Part shown: positions 35,134-43,975 of the stretch, piece by piece
How the letters are laid out: every line of letters begins with the position of its first letter
How positions within the stretch are numbered: the stretch's first letter is position 1
Source of the DNA: Pelagibacter sp047722505
GTDB lineage: Bacteria; Pseudomonadota; Alphaproteobacteria; Pelagibacterales; Pelagibacteraceae
NCBI RefSeq assembly: GCF_047722505.1
Contig: NZ_CP159814.1
Span: 1,359,136-1,423,135 of the forward strand
Direction: 5' to 3'
DNA: 64,000 nucleotides
The notes under the pieces: generated by a model
What the model saw: only the letters and a program-made list of their open reading frames with translations
Databases searched by the model: none
What the model was told of the DNA's origin: nothing
Position numbers and translations under genes: made by a program

Positions 35134-36135
35134 ATGGGTAAAAAAATTTTTTCAGGTGTTCAGCCAACAGGTAATCTTCATTTAGGGAACTATCTCGGAG
35201 CGATTAAAAACTTTGTAGACCTTCAAAACGAAAAAGAAAATCAATGTATATTTTGTGTTGTGGATCTTCATGCAATTACAGTTAAGCAAGACCCTAAAGA
35301 ATTAAAAAAAAACATAAGAGAAACGGCAGCTACATTTATTGCAAGTGGAATAGACCCAATTAACAGTATAATCTTTAACCAATCAATGGTTCCAGCTCAC
35401 TCAGAAGCAGCTTGGATTTTAAGCTGTGTATCAAGAATTGGCTGGCTTAATAGAATGACGCAATTTAAAGAGAAGGCGGGAAAAAATAAGGAAAAAGTAA
35501 GCATAGGCCTTTATTCATATCCTGTTTTGATGGCTGCAGACATTCTGCTTTACGACGCAAGTCATGTGCCAGTTGGTGATGACCAAAAACAACACTTAGA
35601 ATTATGTAGAGACATAGCTCAAAAATTTAATAATGATTTTAATGCCCCTGACTTTTTAAAATCACCAGAACCATTAATACAAAAAGAATTTTCTAGAATA
35701 ATGAGCTTGAAAGATGGAATAAAGAAAATGAGCAAATCAGACCCTTCCGATCTAAGTAGAATTAATCTTACAGACAGTAAGGATGAAATAATAAATAAAA
35801 TTAAAAAAGCAAAAACAGACCCATTGCAATTACCAAAAGAAACGAAAGATCTAATCGAAAGACCTGAAGCAGAAAATTTATTAGGAATTTATTCAAGTTT
35901 AAAAAATCAAGATTTAGAGAAATCAATAAGTGAATTTAGCGGAAAAAATTTTGCAGAATTCAAAGATAAACTATCAGAAATTTTAATTGAAAAAATTGAA
36001 CCAATTTCAGAAGAAATAAAGAAATTATTAAATGATGAAAAATATTTAGACAAAATTTTATTAGAAGGCTCTAATAAAGCGAGCATAATTGCTTCAAAAA
36101 AAATTAAAAAAATTAAAGAATTGGTTGGTTTTTAA
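35134..36135 (+). CDS. trpS: Tryptophanyl-tRNA synthetase
   Basis: The 333-residue class I synthetase has the HIGH-type motif GNLHLGNYLGA (about residues 13-23), the KMSKS-type motif KKMSKSDPS near 200 and the GVQPTG start. It charges tRNA-Trp. It is tightly coupled to murJ (one-base spacer) and followed by a 52-base gap before the nfu gene. Confidence 0.97.
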   Translation: MGKKIFSGVQPTGNLHLGNYLGAIKNFVDLQNEKENQCIFCVVDLHAITVKQDPKELKKNIRETAATFIASGIDPINSIIFNQSMVPAHSEAAWILSCVSRIGWLNRMTQFKEKAGKNKEKVSIGLYSYPVLMAADILLYDASHVPVGDDQKQHLELCRDIAQKFNNDFNAPDFLKSPEPLIQKEFSRIMSLKDGIKKMSKSDPSDLSRINLTDSKDEIINKIKKAKTDPLQLPKETKDLIERPEAENLLGIYSSLKNQDLEKSISEFSGKNFAEFKDKLSEILIEKIEPISEEIKKLLNDEKYLDKILLEGSNKASIIASKKIKKIKELVGF

Positions 36136-36187
36136 CTAAATAAATTAATTGGTTTAAATTTTAATAATTATCACTATATATAGCGTA

Positions 36188-36730
36188 ATGTTCATTCAAA
36201 CCGAAGTAACACCGAACCCAAACTCATTAAAGTTTTTGCCTGGGAAAGGAGTGTCTAACAATGGGTCTTTTGAGGTTACAAAAAAAGAAGAAATTGATAA
36301 TGAACTAGTAAGAAATCTTTTATCAGTTAATGGTGTGACTGGAATATTTTTAGGTGCTGACTTTTTATCAATTAATAAAAAAGAAGAAACAAATTGGGAA
36401 GATATTAAACACATAGCTATTTCATTAATTAATGATTTTTATTCTACTGGAAAAGAATTTGTAATTGAGAACAGATTATTTTCAGAAGAGAAAGAAGAAC
36501 ACAGTGAAATTGAAAAAAAAATTATAAGTATTTTAGAGAAAAAAATTAGACCAGCAGTTGCTAAAGATGGTGGTGATATCAAATTTAAAGAGTTCAAAGA
36601 TGGAATTGTCAAAGTAGAATTACAAGGAAGCTGTTCTGGATGCCCAAGTTCAACGATGACACTTAAGCAAGGTGTGCAAAATCTTTTATGTCATTACTTG
36701 CCAGAGGTAAAAGAGGTGGTTGCAGTATAG
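36188..36730 (+). CDS. NifU-like iron-sulfur cluster carrier (Nfu)
   Basis: The 180-residue protein has the Nfu N-terminal domain (QTEVTPNPNSLKFLPG, residues 4-19) and the NifU C-terminal domain with the cluster-binding CSGCPSSTMTLKQG motif. It transfers [4Fe-4S] clusters to target proteins; plausible clients in this window are Nth, MiaB and the Fe-S oxidoreductase (inference). The Bax-like gene starts 2 bases after its stop. Confidence 0.92.
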   Translation: MFIQTEVTPNPNSLKFLPGKGVSNNGSFEVTKKEEIDNELVRNLLSVNGVTGIFLGADFLSINKKEETNWEDIKHIAISLINDFYSTGKEFVIENRLFSEEKEEHSEIEKKIISILEKKIRPAVAKDGGDIKFKEFKDGIVKVELQGSCSGCPSSTMTLKQGVQNLLCHYLPEVKEVVAV

Positions 36731-36732
36731 TT

Positions 36733-37827
36733 ATGACCAAGAAGACATTTTCTATCCCAGATATACAAAGGTATTTAAAAATAAGAGGGTTTACAATAAG
36801 TAAAAAAAAAAAAACACAAAACACTATTAAACTTGAGAGTTTACCAAAAACATTTTTATCTAGCCTAATCATAATATCCATTTTTTTTGTTACTCCATTA
36901 ACTATTAATCTTTCAAAAGAAAAAATGGACCTTTCTAAAGATTATGAAAATACTTCAAAAAACAATTTAAAAAAATTATTAGACAATGATTTAGAAACTA
37001 AGTTTTTATTTGAAGATATTCTATCATTTGATGAACAACCAAAAGACAGTGTTAGGCTTAGTGCATCTACAATTGAAGAATTATTTAAATCAACAAATTA
37101 TAGTTTAGATGATGTGAGAAAAAATAAGTTAGTTAAACCAATTTCTTTAACATTATTGCCAGCAGAAATGACAAAAATAGAAAATGTTAAAAAGAGAAAA
37201 GATTTATTTATTCAGATTATTTTACCATTAGTAATAGCTGAAAACAATAATATTAAGTTAGATAGAAAAAAACTTTTTACCATCCTAAACAAAAATAAAA
37301 ATTCTACGACAGAACAGAATTGGTTAAACTCAAAATTCAAGCAATATGGAGTTATAAGTAAAGATTTACCCACTTTAAAAGTTAGAATGGATGAAATACC
37401 AACCTCTATGATAATTGCTCAAGCGGCGAAAGAAACAGGTTGGGGAACATCGAGATTTGCGCAAGAAGGCAATGCATTATTTGGCCAGTGGACTTGGTCA
37501 GGTGAAGGAATTAAGCCTGCTAATGCAGATAAAGATACCACACACAAAATCATGAAGTTTAATGTCCTACAAGCTTCGGTTAAAGCATATCAAAGAAATT
37601 TAAACACTCACTCTTCTTATAGAGATTTTAGGAGTGCCAGAGCTGAAATGAGAGATAATGGAGAAAAACTGGACAGCACGGCACTTACAGAACATCTTGA
37701 TAGCTACGCAGAAACAGGAAAAGAATATGTCAAAATATTAAAACAAATTATTAGACAAAATAATTTAGAAGATTTTGATGATGCAAAATTACTACCTTCA
37801 AGTATCGAGCTTAAGAGTTTAATTTAA
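36733..37827 (+). CDS. Bax-like glucosaminidase (peptidoglycan hydrolase)
   Basis: Using the ATG at 36733 the product has 364 residues; a longer in-frame start at 36688 would lie inside nfu. A single membrane segment (about residues 40-58, SLIIISIFFVTPLTI) anchors the N terminus. The C-terminal half is a glucosaminidase domain: MIIAQAAKETGWGTSRFA with the catalytic Glu, then GNALFGQWTW and VKAYQRNLNTHSSYRDFR, as in E. coli Bax. A run of 13 A (36802-36814) encodes lysines near residue 25. The 3' end overlaps the convergent deacetylase gene by 4 bases. Confidence 0.85.
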   Translation: MTKKTFSIPDIQRYLKIRGFTISKKKKTQNTIKLESLPKTFLSSLIIISIFFVTPLTINLSKEKMDLSKDYENTSKNNLKKLLDNDLETKFLFEDILSFDEQPKDSVRLSASTIEELFKSTNYSLDDVRKNKLVKPISLTLLPAEMTKIENVKKRKDLFIQIILPLVIAENNNIKLDRKKLFTILNKNKNSTTEQNWLNSKFKQYGVISKDLPTLKVRMDEIPTSMIIAQAAKETGWGTSRFAQEGNALFGQWTWSGEGIKPANADKDTTHKIMKFNVLQASVKAYQRNLNTHSSYRDFRSARAEMRDNGEKLDSTALTEHLDSYAETGKEYVKILKQIIRQNNLEDFDDAKLLPSSIELKSLI

Positions 37828-38882
37828 TTTTGGTTTACTGAAAACTGAACGCCAAACCATCTCCATTTCCCATTATCATTGAGGGAGCAATTAACCCTTC
37901 CTCTTCTGAAATTAAATTTTTCTCTGAAATTTAGATTAAGTGTGTTTTTATTAAAACTAATATTAGATTTTTTCCATTTGTTACCTTCATCAGAAAAACA
38001 ATTAATATTATTTATATTCTTTTGTTCATCAAAGAACTCTACAGAAAATTTCGGAGGATTATTATTTATTATATATTTTTCTACAGGATATAAATTTTTA
38101 TATTGTAGTGGGTAAAGATTAATTAAAAATTTGAATCTATCTAAATCTCCATATTTTTCATTAATTGGAAACCTTGGTAGCTCGAAAGGATCTTTATTAA
38201 TATCAATTACACCAGAGTGTTGCCCAAAAGCATATTTAAAATTTTTAGAGATATGTTTTTTTATTTTGGAACTGTATTCACCAAAAGGATAAGAAAAAAA
38301 AATAGGGTTGTAGCCCAATTGTTTATAAAAAGAAGCAGATGAGGTGTTAATATCATTTACAAAATCTTTATAATTTAAATCTACTAAATAATCGTGAGAA
38401 TGAGAATGATTACCAATATATGTAAAAGATTCTTGTTCAATTTCTTTTATTTGTGCCCAGGTCATATATCCATTTTGGCCGATAATTTCAGTGGAAACAA
38501 ATAATATAAATGGTATTTTTTCTCTTTTTAAATAAGGCCAAGCAACCTCATAAAATGATGTAAACGCATCATCAATAGTGATGAGAATTTTTTTCTTTTT
38601 TTTATTTGTAGAAAAATTGTTTTCTAAATGTCGCGGATCATAAAACTCATAGTTAGAATCTTTAATTATTTTGATATGTTCTTTGAATACATCTATTTGA
38701 ATGTTGGTTGAGGGGTATTTATTTTCATCAAAACGGTGGTACATAAGTGAAAGTATGCCCATATCTTCAGAATAATATTTGATATTATTATCTTCTGCTT
38801 TACAATTAAAAGCAAATAACGTTATTATAATGAATAATTTAATTGTAGATGCAGCTAGAAATAAAATTTTTTTAACACTCAT
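37824..38882 (-). CDS. Polysaccharide deacetylase (NodB-fold), secreted
   Basis: The 352-residue protein begins with a signal peptide (about 1-29). The NodB domain shows LSMLYHRF-like start GILSLMYHRF, the metal/catalytic block ILITIDDAFTS with two Asp, and NHSHSHDYL with the metal-binding histidines, then FSYPFGEYS. It removes N- or O-acetyl groups from a cell-envelope polysaccharide. The C-terminal 90 residues are unassigned. Its first 53 bases overlap the start of the divergent tsaB. The next downstream Met would delete the signal peptide, so the overlap appears real. Confidence 0.83.
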   Translation of the reverse strand: MSVKKILFLAASTIKLFIIITLFAFNCKAEDNNIKYYSEDMGILSLMYHRFDENKYPSTNIQIDVFKEHIKIIKDSNYEFYDPRHLENNFSTNKKKKKILITIDDAFTSFYEVAWPYLKREKIPFILFVSTEIIGQNGYMTWAQIKEIEQESFTYIGNHSHSHDYLVDLNYKDFVNDINTSSASFYKQLGYNPIFFSYPFGEYSSKIKKHISKNFKYAFGQHSGVIDINKDPFELPRFPINEKYGDLDRFKFLINLYPLQYKNLYPVEKYIINNNPPKFSVEFFDEQKNINNINCFSDEGNKWKKSNISFNKNTLNLNFREKFNFRRGRVNCSLNDNGKWRWFGVQFSVNQN

Positions 38883-39216
38883 TATAGATAAAAATATTTA
38901 TACTTGTAGTCATGAAAATAGTAAAATTAATTTTGAAAAATTAATGATTTTAATTAATAGATTTTTAAACAACAACAAATGTACTCTTAATAATGTAGGT
39001 AGAATTTATGTTAACAGAGGTCCAGGTAGTTTTGCGGGCATTAGAAACTCGCTAGCCATTATAAAGGCTTTATTTTTAACCAAAAAAATTGATTATTATT
39101 GCTTTAGTTTTCAGGATTTTAAAGGTTTTGATGAAATTAAATATAAAGATGTCCCAAATTTATGTGAACAATTTAAAATTAAAAAGAATTTGATTAATCC
39201 TATTTATCTAAGTTAA
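38830..39216 (+). CDS. tsaB: TsaB-like tRNA threonylcarbamoyladenosine factor, short form
   Basis: From the ATG at 38830 the product has 128 residues; E. coli TsaB has 231. The N-terminal ASKHA lobe is present (MNNLIVDAARNKIFLTLI, then VNRGPGSFAGIRNSLAIIKA), and the last residues NPIYLS match the usual PxYLR end. The second lobe is essentially missing, so this is a compact form, not a broken 3' end. TsaB supports TsaD in forming t6A37. Position before fur and miaB agrees with alphaproteobacterial tsaB; the usual rimI is absent. Confidence 0.8.
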   Translation: MNNLIVDAARNKIFLTLIIDKNIYTCSHENSKINFEKLMILINRFLNNNKCTLNNVGRIYVNRGPGSFAGIRNSLAIIKALFLTKKIDYYCFSFQDFKGFDEIKYKDVPNLCEQFKIKKNLINPIYLS

Positions 39217-39224
39217 AATTCAAA

Positions 39225-39635
39225 ATGTCAAAAAATATTGAACAAAAATGTTTAGCTAAAGGAGTAAAGCTAACTGATCAAAGAAAAATTATTGCCAAAG
39301 TAATGTCTGAGTCTAATGATCATCCAAACGTGGATGAGCTTTATAATAGAGTTTCAATAATTGACTCAAAAATTAGTATCGCGACAGTCTATAGAACAGT
39401 CAAACTTTTTGAAGAATCTGGAATATTAGCCAAGCATGAATTTAAAGGAGGAAAAGCAAGATATGAAGAATTAAACGAAGGGCACCACGATCATTTAATA
39501 GATGTTAAGTCTGGTGAAATTATAGAGTTTGTTGATGAAGAGATTGAAAAGCTTCAAGAAAAAATTGCAGCTAAATATGGTTATAAACTTGTTGACCATA
39601 AACTAGAATTATATGGTGTAAAAAAAAAGTCTTAA
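39225..39635 (+). CDS. fur: Fur-family metal-responsive regulator (Fur/Mur type)
   Basis: The 136-residue protein has the Fur winged helix (KLTDQRKIIAKV, then ISIATVYRTVKLFEESGIL) and the metal-binding block EGHHDHLIDVKSGEIIEF. It lacks the C-terminal CxxC zinc site found in E. coli Fur, as alphaproteobacterial Fur/Mur proteins often do. In alphaproteobacteria this orthologue frequently answers to manganese, while Irr, also in this window, governs iron; which applies here is inference. It lies 8 bases after tsaB and 4 before miaB. Confidence 0.9.
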   Translation: MSKNIEQKCLAKGVKLTDQRKIIAKVMSESNDHPNVDELYNRVSIIDSKISIATVYRTVKLFEESGILAKHEFKGGKARYEELNEGHHDHLIDVKSGEIIEFVDEEIEKLQEKIAAKYGYKLVDHKLELYGVKKKS

Positions 39636-39639
39636 CTAA

Positions 39640-40980
39640 ATGGTAAAAAAAATTTTTATTAAAACTTTTGGTTGTCAAATGAACGAGTACGACTCCAATC
39701 GAATATTTGATACGGTTAAAGAAATTGGTTTTGAAAAAACTGATAAATATGAAGATGCAAACTGTTATCTTCTAAACACATGTCATATTAGAGATAAAGC
39801 AAAAGAAAAAGTTTATCATGAAATAGGTAGGGTAAAAAAAATTTTTAGATCAAAAGAAAAACCGATCATTATTGTAGCAGGTTGTGTAGCTCAAGCTGAA
39901 AATCAAGAAATGTTAAAGAGGGAACCCTATATAGATATTGTTATAGGACCACAATCTTATCATAAAATTAATGAAGTAATATTAAAACACTCCAACGATA
40001 AAAAAAAAGAAGAAGAAACTGAGTTTGATACAATTTCTAAATTCAATTATTTAAGTAAAATTAAAAATAAAGATAGTAAGGTATCGTCATTTCTTACTAT
40101 TCAAGAAGGTTGTGATAAGTTTTGTCATTTTTGTGTAGTTCCTTATACGCGTGGACCTGAATACTCTCGGCCGTTTCAGCAAATTATTAACGAAGCTAAA
40201 GAATTAGTTGAAGCAGGCGCTAAAGAGATTATTTTACTAGGGCAAAATGTTAATGCTTATAGTTATAATGTTCAAAATACTGAATTTAGATTATCAGACT
40301 TACTATTGGAGCTAGATAGCTTTGATCAATTGGAAAGAGTTCGGTACACAACTTCTCACCCTAAAGACATGACAGAAGATTTGCTTAATGTGTATAAACA
40401 ATCGACTAAACTAATGCCTTTAGTTCATTTGCCCGTACAAAGCGGATCAAACAAAATTTTAAAATTAATGAATAGAAAGCATACCATTGAGGAATATTTA
40501 AAAGTTTATGAAAATCTAAAAAGTATTAATCCTAAGATAGAATTCTCTAGTGATTTTATCATAGGTTACCCAGATGAAAATGAGGAAGATTTTAAAAAAA
40601 CTATGGAATTAATTGAAAAAGTTAAATTTACTAATTCATATTCTTTTATTTTTAGCCCAAGACCTGGAACAGTTGCGGCAGAGCTTAAGTTAGTTGACCC
40701 TAAAAAATCTAAAGGAAGATTAGAAATTATTCAAAAGAAACTATTTAAAAATCAAATTAAAAAAAATAAATCTTTAGAAGGAAAGGTTCTTAATGTTTTA
40801 GTTGAAAATAAAATGAAGGATGGAATCAAATTATTTGGTAGAACTGAATACATGACTTCAGTAATTTTTGATGGTAACATAGATTGTATTGGAAAAATTG
40901 TGCAGGTTGAAATAACTAGTAGTAATCAAAATAGTTTATTTGGAAAATTACAAGAAAGTATAAAAAAAAAAGTAGCATAA
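39640..40980 (+). CDS. miaB: tRNA-2-methylthio-N6-dimethylallyladenosine synthase
   Basis: The 446-residue radical-SAM enzyme carries two cluster sites. The N-terminal methylthiotransferase domain has cysteines in KTFGCQMNEYDS, NTCHIRDKA and VAGCVAQ; the radical-SAM motif is GCDKFCHFCVVPYTRG. A TRAM-type RNA-binding tail follows. It adds a methylthio group to i6A37. The order tsaB-fur-miaB-phoH-ybeY-lnt is standard in alphaproteobacteria. Confidence 0.97.
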   Translation: MVKKIFIKTFGCQMNEYDSNRIFDTVKEIGFEKTDKYEDANCYLLNTCHIRDKAKEKVYHEIGRVKKIFRSKEKPIIIVAGCVAQAENQEMLKREPYIDIVIGPQSYHKINEVILKHSNDKKKEEETEFDTISKFNYLSKIKNKDSKVSSFLTIQEGCDKFCHFCVVPYTRGPEYSRPFQQIINEAKELVEAGAKEIILLGQNVNAYSYNVQNTEFRLSDLLLELDSFDQLERVRYTTSHPKDMTEDLLNVYKQSTKLMPLVHLPVQSGSNKILKLMNRKHTIEEYLKVYENLKSINPKIEFSSDFIIGYPDENEEDFKKTMELIEKVKFTNSYSFIFSPRPGTVAAELKLVDPKKSKGRLEIIQKKLFKNQIKKNKSLEGKVLNVLVENKMKDGIKLFGRTEYMTSVIFDGNIDCIGKIVQVEITSSNQNSLFGKLQESIKKKVA

Positions 40981-40981
40981 A

Positions 40982-41983
40982 TTGAATAATACAAATTTAA
41001 AAAAAATTAACTCCACATTAAAGTTTGTATATTCTGACAACAATTCATTAAGTGTTATATTTCATGACAATGATTTACTCATGGGAGTGGTGGGTGAATT
41101 TAATGAAAATCTAAAAGAGCTAGAGAAAATTACCAATACAAGTTTATACTCAAGAGGAAATTCTATTATAATTAAATCGACACCTGAACAAAATGAAGTA
41201 ACTAAAAATGCTATTCAATTTTTAGCAAATCAATTTATTAATAATGGAAGTATTGAAAAAAAAGATATAATCTCATCCATAGATAAATTTATGATTGAGG
41301 AAAAAGTAAAAAATCAAAATGTTTCAGACATAATTAAAACACCAAAAAAATCTGTTATACCAAGATCTGAAAAACAAAAAGAATATGTTAGAGCCTTAAG
41401 ACAAAGTGATATCACCATATCAGCAGGACCTGCTGGTACAGGAAAGACATTTCTAGCTGTAGCCGTAGGTTTAACTATGCTTTTAGATAAAAAGATTGAA
41501 AGAATTATTTTATCAAGGCCAGCAGTCGAAGCTGGAGAAAGATTGGGTTTTTTACCAGGAGATATGAAGGAAAAAGTAGATCCATACCTAAGACCTTTGT
41601 ATGACTCGTTATATGATTTATTTGATTTTGAAAAAATACAAAGAATGATCGAAATTGGAGATATCGAAATAGCACCTTTAGCTTTTATGAGAGGAAGAAC
41701 ATTGAAAAATTCTTTTGCTATTTTAGATGAAGCCCAAAACGCAACAGATACACAGATTAAAATGTTTTTAACACGTATAGGAGAAAATTCTAAAATTGTT
41801 ATAAATGGAGATCCATCACAAATAGATTTGCCACACAAAAATATGTCTGGATTAAATAAATCTAAAAAATTACTAGGACACTTAAAAGAGATATCTGTAG
41901 TAGATTTTGATCATTCTGATGTAGTAAGGCACCCTTTAGTTTCTAAGATTGTTAAGGCTTATTCAGATAAAGAAAATGATTAG
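40982..41983 (+). CDS. ybeZ: PhoH-family ATPase (YbeZ)
   Basis: The 333-residue protein starts with TTG at 40982, one base after the miaB stop; the next Met is at residue 36 and would cut the conserved N-terminal domain. The ATPase core has Walker A AGPAGTGKTFLA, PAVEAGERLGFLPGD and Walker B ILDEAQNAT, typical of PhoH/YbeZ. It partners with the YbeY endoribonuclease in rRNA processing and heat resistance. The stop overlaps the ybeY start (ATGATTAG). Confidence 0.93.
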   Translation: MNNTNLKKINSTLKFVYSDNNSLSVIFHDNDLLMGVVGEFNENLKELEKITNTSLYSRGNSIIIKSTPEQNEVTKNAIQFLANQFINNGSIEKKDIISSIDKFMIEEKVKNQNVSDIIKTPKKSVIPRSEKQKEYVRALRQSDITISAGPAGTGKTFLAVAVGLTMLLDKKIERIILSRPAVEAGERLGFLPGDMKEKVDPYLRPLYDSLYDLFDFEKIQRMIEIGDIEIAPLAFMRGRTLKNSFAILDEAQNATDTQIKMFLTRIGENSKIVINGDPSQIDLPHKNMSGLNKSKKLLGHLKEISVVDFDHSDVVRHPLVSKIVKAYSDKEND

Positions 41984-42446
41984 TATTGATGTAGTTTCAG
42001 ACAACAACCTTTGGAACAAAAAAATAAAGAAAAAAAAAGTTTTTTTTAATACTTTAGTTAAATTTTTTCCTAAAAAATATAGATTTATAGGAAAAAAAAT
42101 AAATTTGAGCATTCTTTTATCTGATAATAAAAATATTAAAAAACTCAACAAAAGTTTTAGAAACAAAAACAAATCAACGGATGTTCTGTCTTTTCCCTTC
42201 GAAAAAAAACTTAATTTAAAAAAAGATACTTATCTTGGTGACATAGCAATTAGTTACACCTTTATGAATAGCCCTAAAAACATAAGTAACTTAGATTTTA
42301 AAGACAAAGTTACAAAAATATTTATTCATGGATTTCTCCATTTATTAGAGCATGATCACGTAAAATTAAAAGATTTTAAAAAAATGAATAAAGAAGAAGA
42401 AAAAATTTATAAATTTGTTAAAATTAAAAGTAGAAAACTTGTCTAA
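41976..42446 (+). CDS. ybeY: Endoribonuclease YbeY
   Basis: The ATG at 41976 gives 156 residues starting MISIDVVSDNNLW. The zinc site is the H-x3-H-x5-H motif in IHGFLHLLEHDH, and NKSTDVLSFPFE is the other family block. YbeY matures the 3' end of 16S rRNA. An in-frame start at 41949 lies inside phoH and is less likely. It overlaps ybeZ by 8 bases and lnt by at least 8. Confidence 0.93.
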   Translation: MISIDVVSDNNLWNKKIKKKKVFFNTLVKFFPKKYRFIGKKINLSILLSDNKNIKKLNKSFRNKNKSTDVLSFPFEKKLNLKKDTYLGDIAISYTFMNSPKNISNLDFKDKVTKIFIHGFLHLLEHDHVKLKDFKKMNKEEEKIYKFVKIKSRKLV

Positions 42447-43974
42447 AAGAAATTTTCTAAATGCTTTCTATATTTTTTTTTTAGGAGCTATTAGCTCTTA
42501 CAGTTTACCACCCTACAATTATTTTATAATTAATTTTTTTACCTTCTCGTTGTTTTTTATATTTCTTTATAAAAAAAGAGAAAAAAATTTAATAAGTAAA
42601 TCCTTTTTTAAATATGGATGGTTTTTTGGGTTTGGATATTTTTTGTCTAGTTTATATTGGATATCAATTTCATTAACATTTGATGAAAGTTTTAAATTTT
42701 TAATGCCAATAGCTATAATTTTATTGCCAGCTTTTTTAGCTATATTTTATGGCGTAATAACTTACTTATTTGCTGCTTTTTATTCAAAAAATTTAATCAG
42801 CTCATTTTTTATTTTTTCGATTCTATTTGGAAGTATTGAGTTTATTAGAGGGTTTATATTTACAGGTTTTCCTTGGAATTTAATTGCATATAGTTTTTCT
42901 GAAAATATTTATTTTATTCAAATTCTCTCAGTTATTGGAACCTATTCTTTTAATTTATTTTGTATCTCTCTTTTTTCTGTACCCGCTGTATTTATTTTGA
43001 GACAAGATAGAAAACAAATTATAGTTAGTTTTTTCTTTATTTTAATTTCAGCAGCTTTTTTAATTTTTGGAAATCTAAAAAATAATCAATTTAATTCTTT
43101 AGATAATATAAAAAATCCTTTTGTAATTAGGGCAATATCTCCAAACATTAGTTTGGATAGATTTTACTCAAAACAAGATGAATTAGAGATGATTAATGAG
43201 CTGATAGCTCTGAGTGCACCAGAAAAAAAAATACCTACAATTTTTTTATGGCCAGAAGGAATTATTCCAGACAGCTATTTAAAAGATATGAACATTTATA
43301 AAGATTTATTTTCGAACAATTTTGGAGATGATGATTTAATTATTATGGGTCTAAATAGCATAGAAACAATTGATGATAAAAATTCGTTTTATAATTCAAT
43401 GGCAGTTTTTAATAATAAAATGGAAATCATCAAAAGTTACAATAAAGTTAATCTCGTTCCTTTTGGTGAGTTCATCCCTTTTGAAAATATACTAAGTTTA
43501 ATAGGACTTAAAACTGTTACTAATAGCTATCAATCATTTTCTAGTGGAAAGGACAGAGCTCCTCTTAATATTAAAAATAATGAAATTGACTTAAATTTAC
43601 TTCCTTTAATTTGCTATGAAATAATTTATTCAGGAAAATTATCTAAAAATAACGATTTTGATTATATAATTAATATTTCAGAAGATGGGTGGTTTGGAAA
43701 TTCTATAGGTCCAAAGCAACATTTTTCGCATAGTATATTCAGATCAATTGAAAGTGGAAAATATATAATTAGGTCTGCAAATAATGGGATTTCAACAATT
43801 ATCAATCCAATAGGTGTTATTGAAAAAAAAGTAGATTTTGGTTCTACAGGATCTATTGATTTTACTACAAGTAAACTTGGCAAATCAACGTTATTTATGA
43901 AGTACGGTAATAAAATATTTTTTATGATAATTTTAATATATATTTTTTTAATCTTTTCATTTAATAGACTTTAA
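42439..43974 (+). CDS. lnt: Apolipoprotein N-acyltransferase
   Basis: No ATG is available; I favour TTG at 42439 (511 residues, overlapping ybeY by 8 bases), although another TTG at 42415 would add eight residues. Six or more membrane helices fill the first 210 residues. The periplasmic nitrilase domain has the catalytic triad: Glu in FLWPEGIIP, Lys in YNKVNLVPFGEF and Cys in LICYEIIYSG. It adds the third acyl chain to lipoproteins such as LptE and DolP encoded here. metK begins one base after the stop. Confidence 0.93.
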   Translation: MSKRNFLNAFYIFFLGAISSYSLPPYNYFIINFFTFSLFFIFLYKKREKNLISKSFFKYGWFFGFGYFLSSLYWISISLTFDESFKFLMPIAIILLPAFLAIFYGVITYLFAAFYSKNLISSFFIFSILFGSIEFIRGFIFTGFPWNLIAYSFSENIYFIQILSVIGTYSFNLFCISLFSVPAVFILRQDRKQIIVSFFFILISAAFLIFGNLKNNQFNSLDNIKNPFVIRAISPNISLDRFYSKQDELEMINELIALSAPEKKIPTIFLWPEGIIPDSYLKDMNIYKDLFSNNFGDDDLIIMGLNSIETIDDKNSFYNSMAVFNNKMEIIKSYNKVNLVPFGEFIPFENILSLIGLKTVTNSYQSFSSGKDRAPLNIKNNEIDLNLLPLICYEIIYSGKLSKNNDFDYIINISEDGWFGNSIGPKQHFSHSIFRSIESGKYIIRSANNGISTIINPIGVIEKKVDFGSTGSIDFTTSKLGKSTLFMKYGNKIFFMIILIYIFLIFSFNRL

Positions 43975-43975
43975 T

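Noticed and set aside
36688..36732. Upstream start for the Bax-like gene
   Set aside because: It lies inside the nfu coding region; the ATG at 36733 directly follows the nfu stop.
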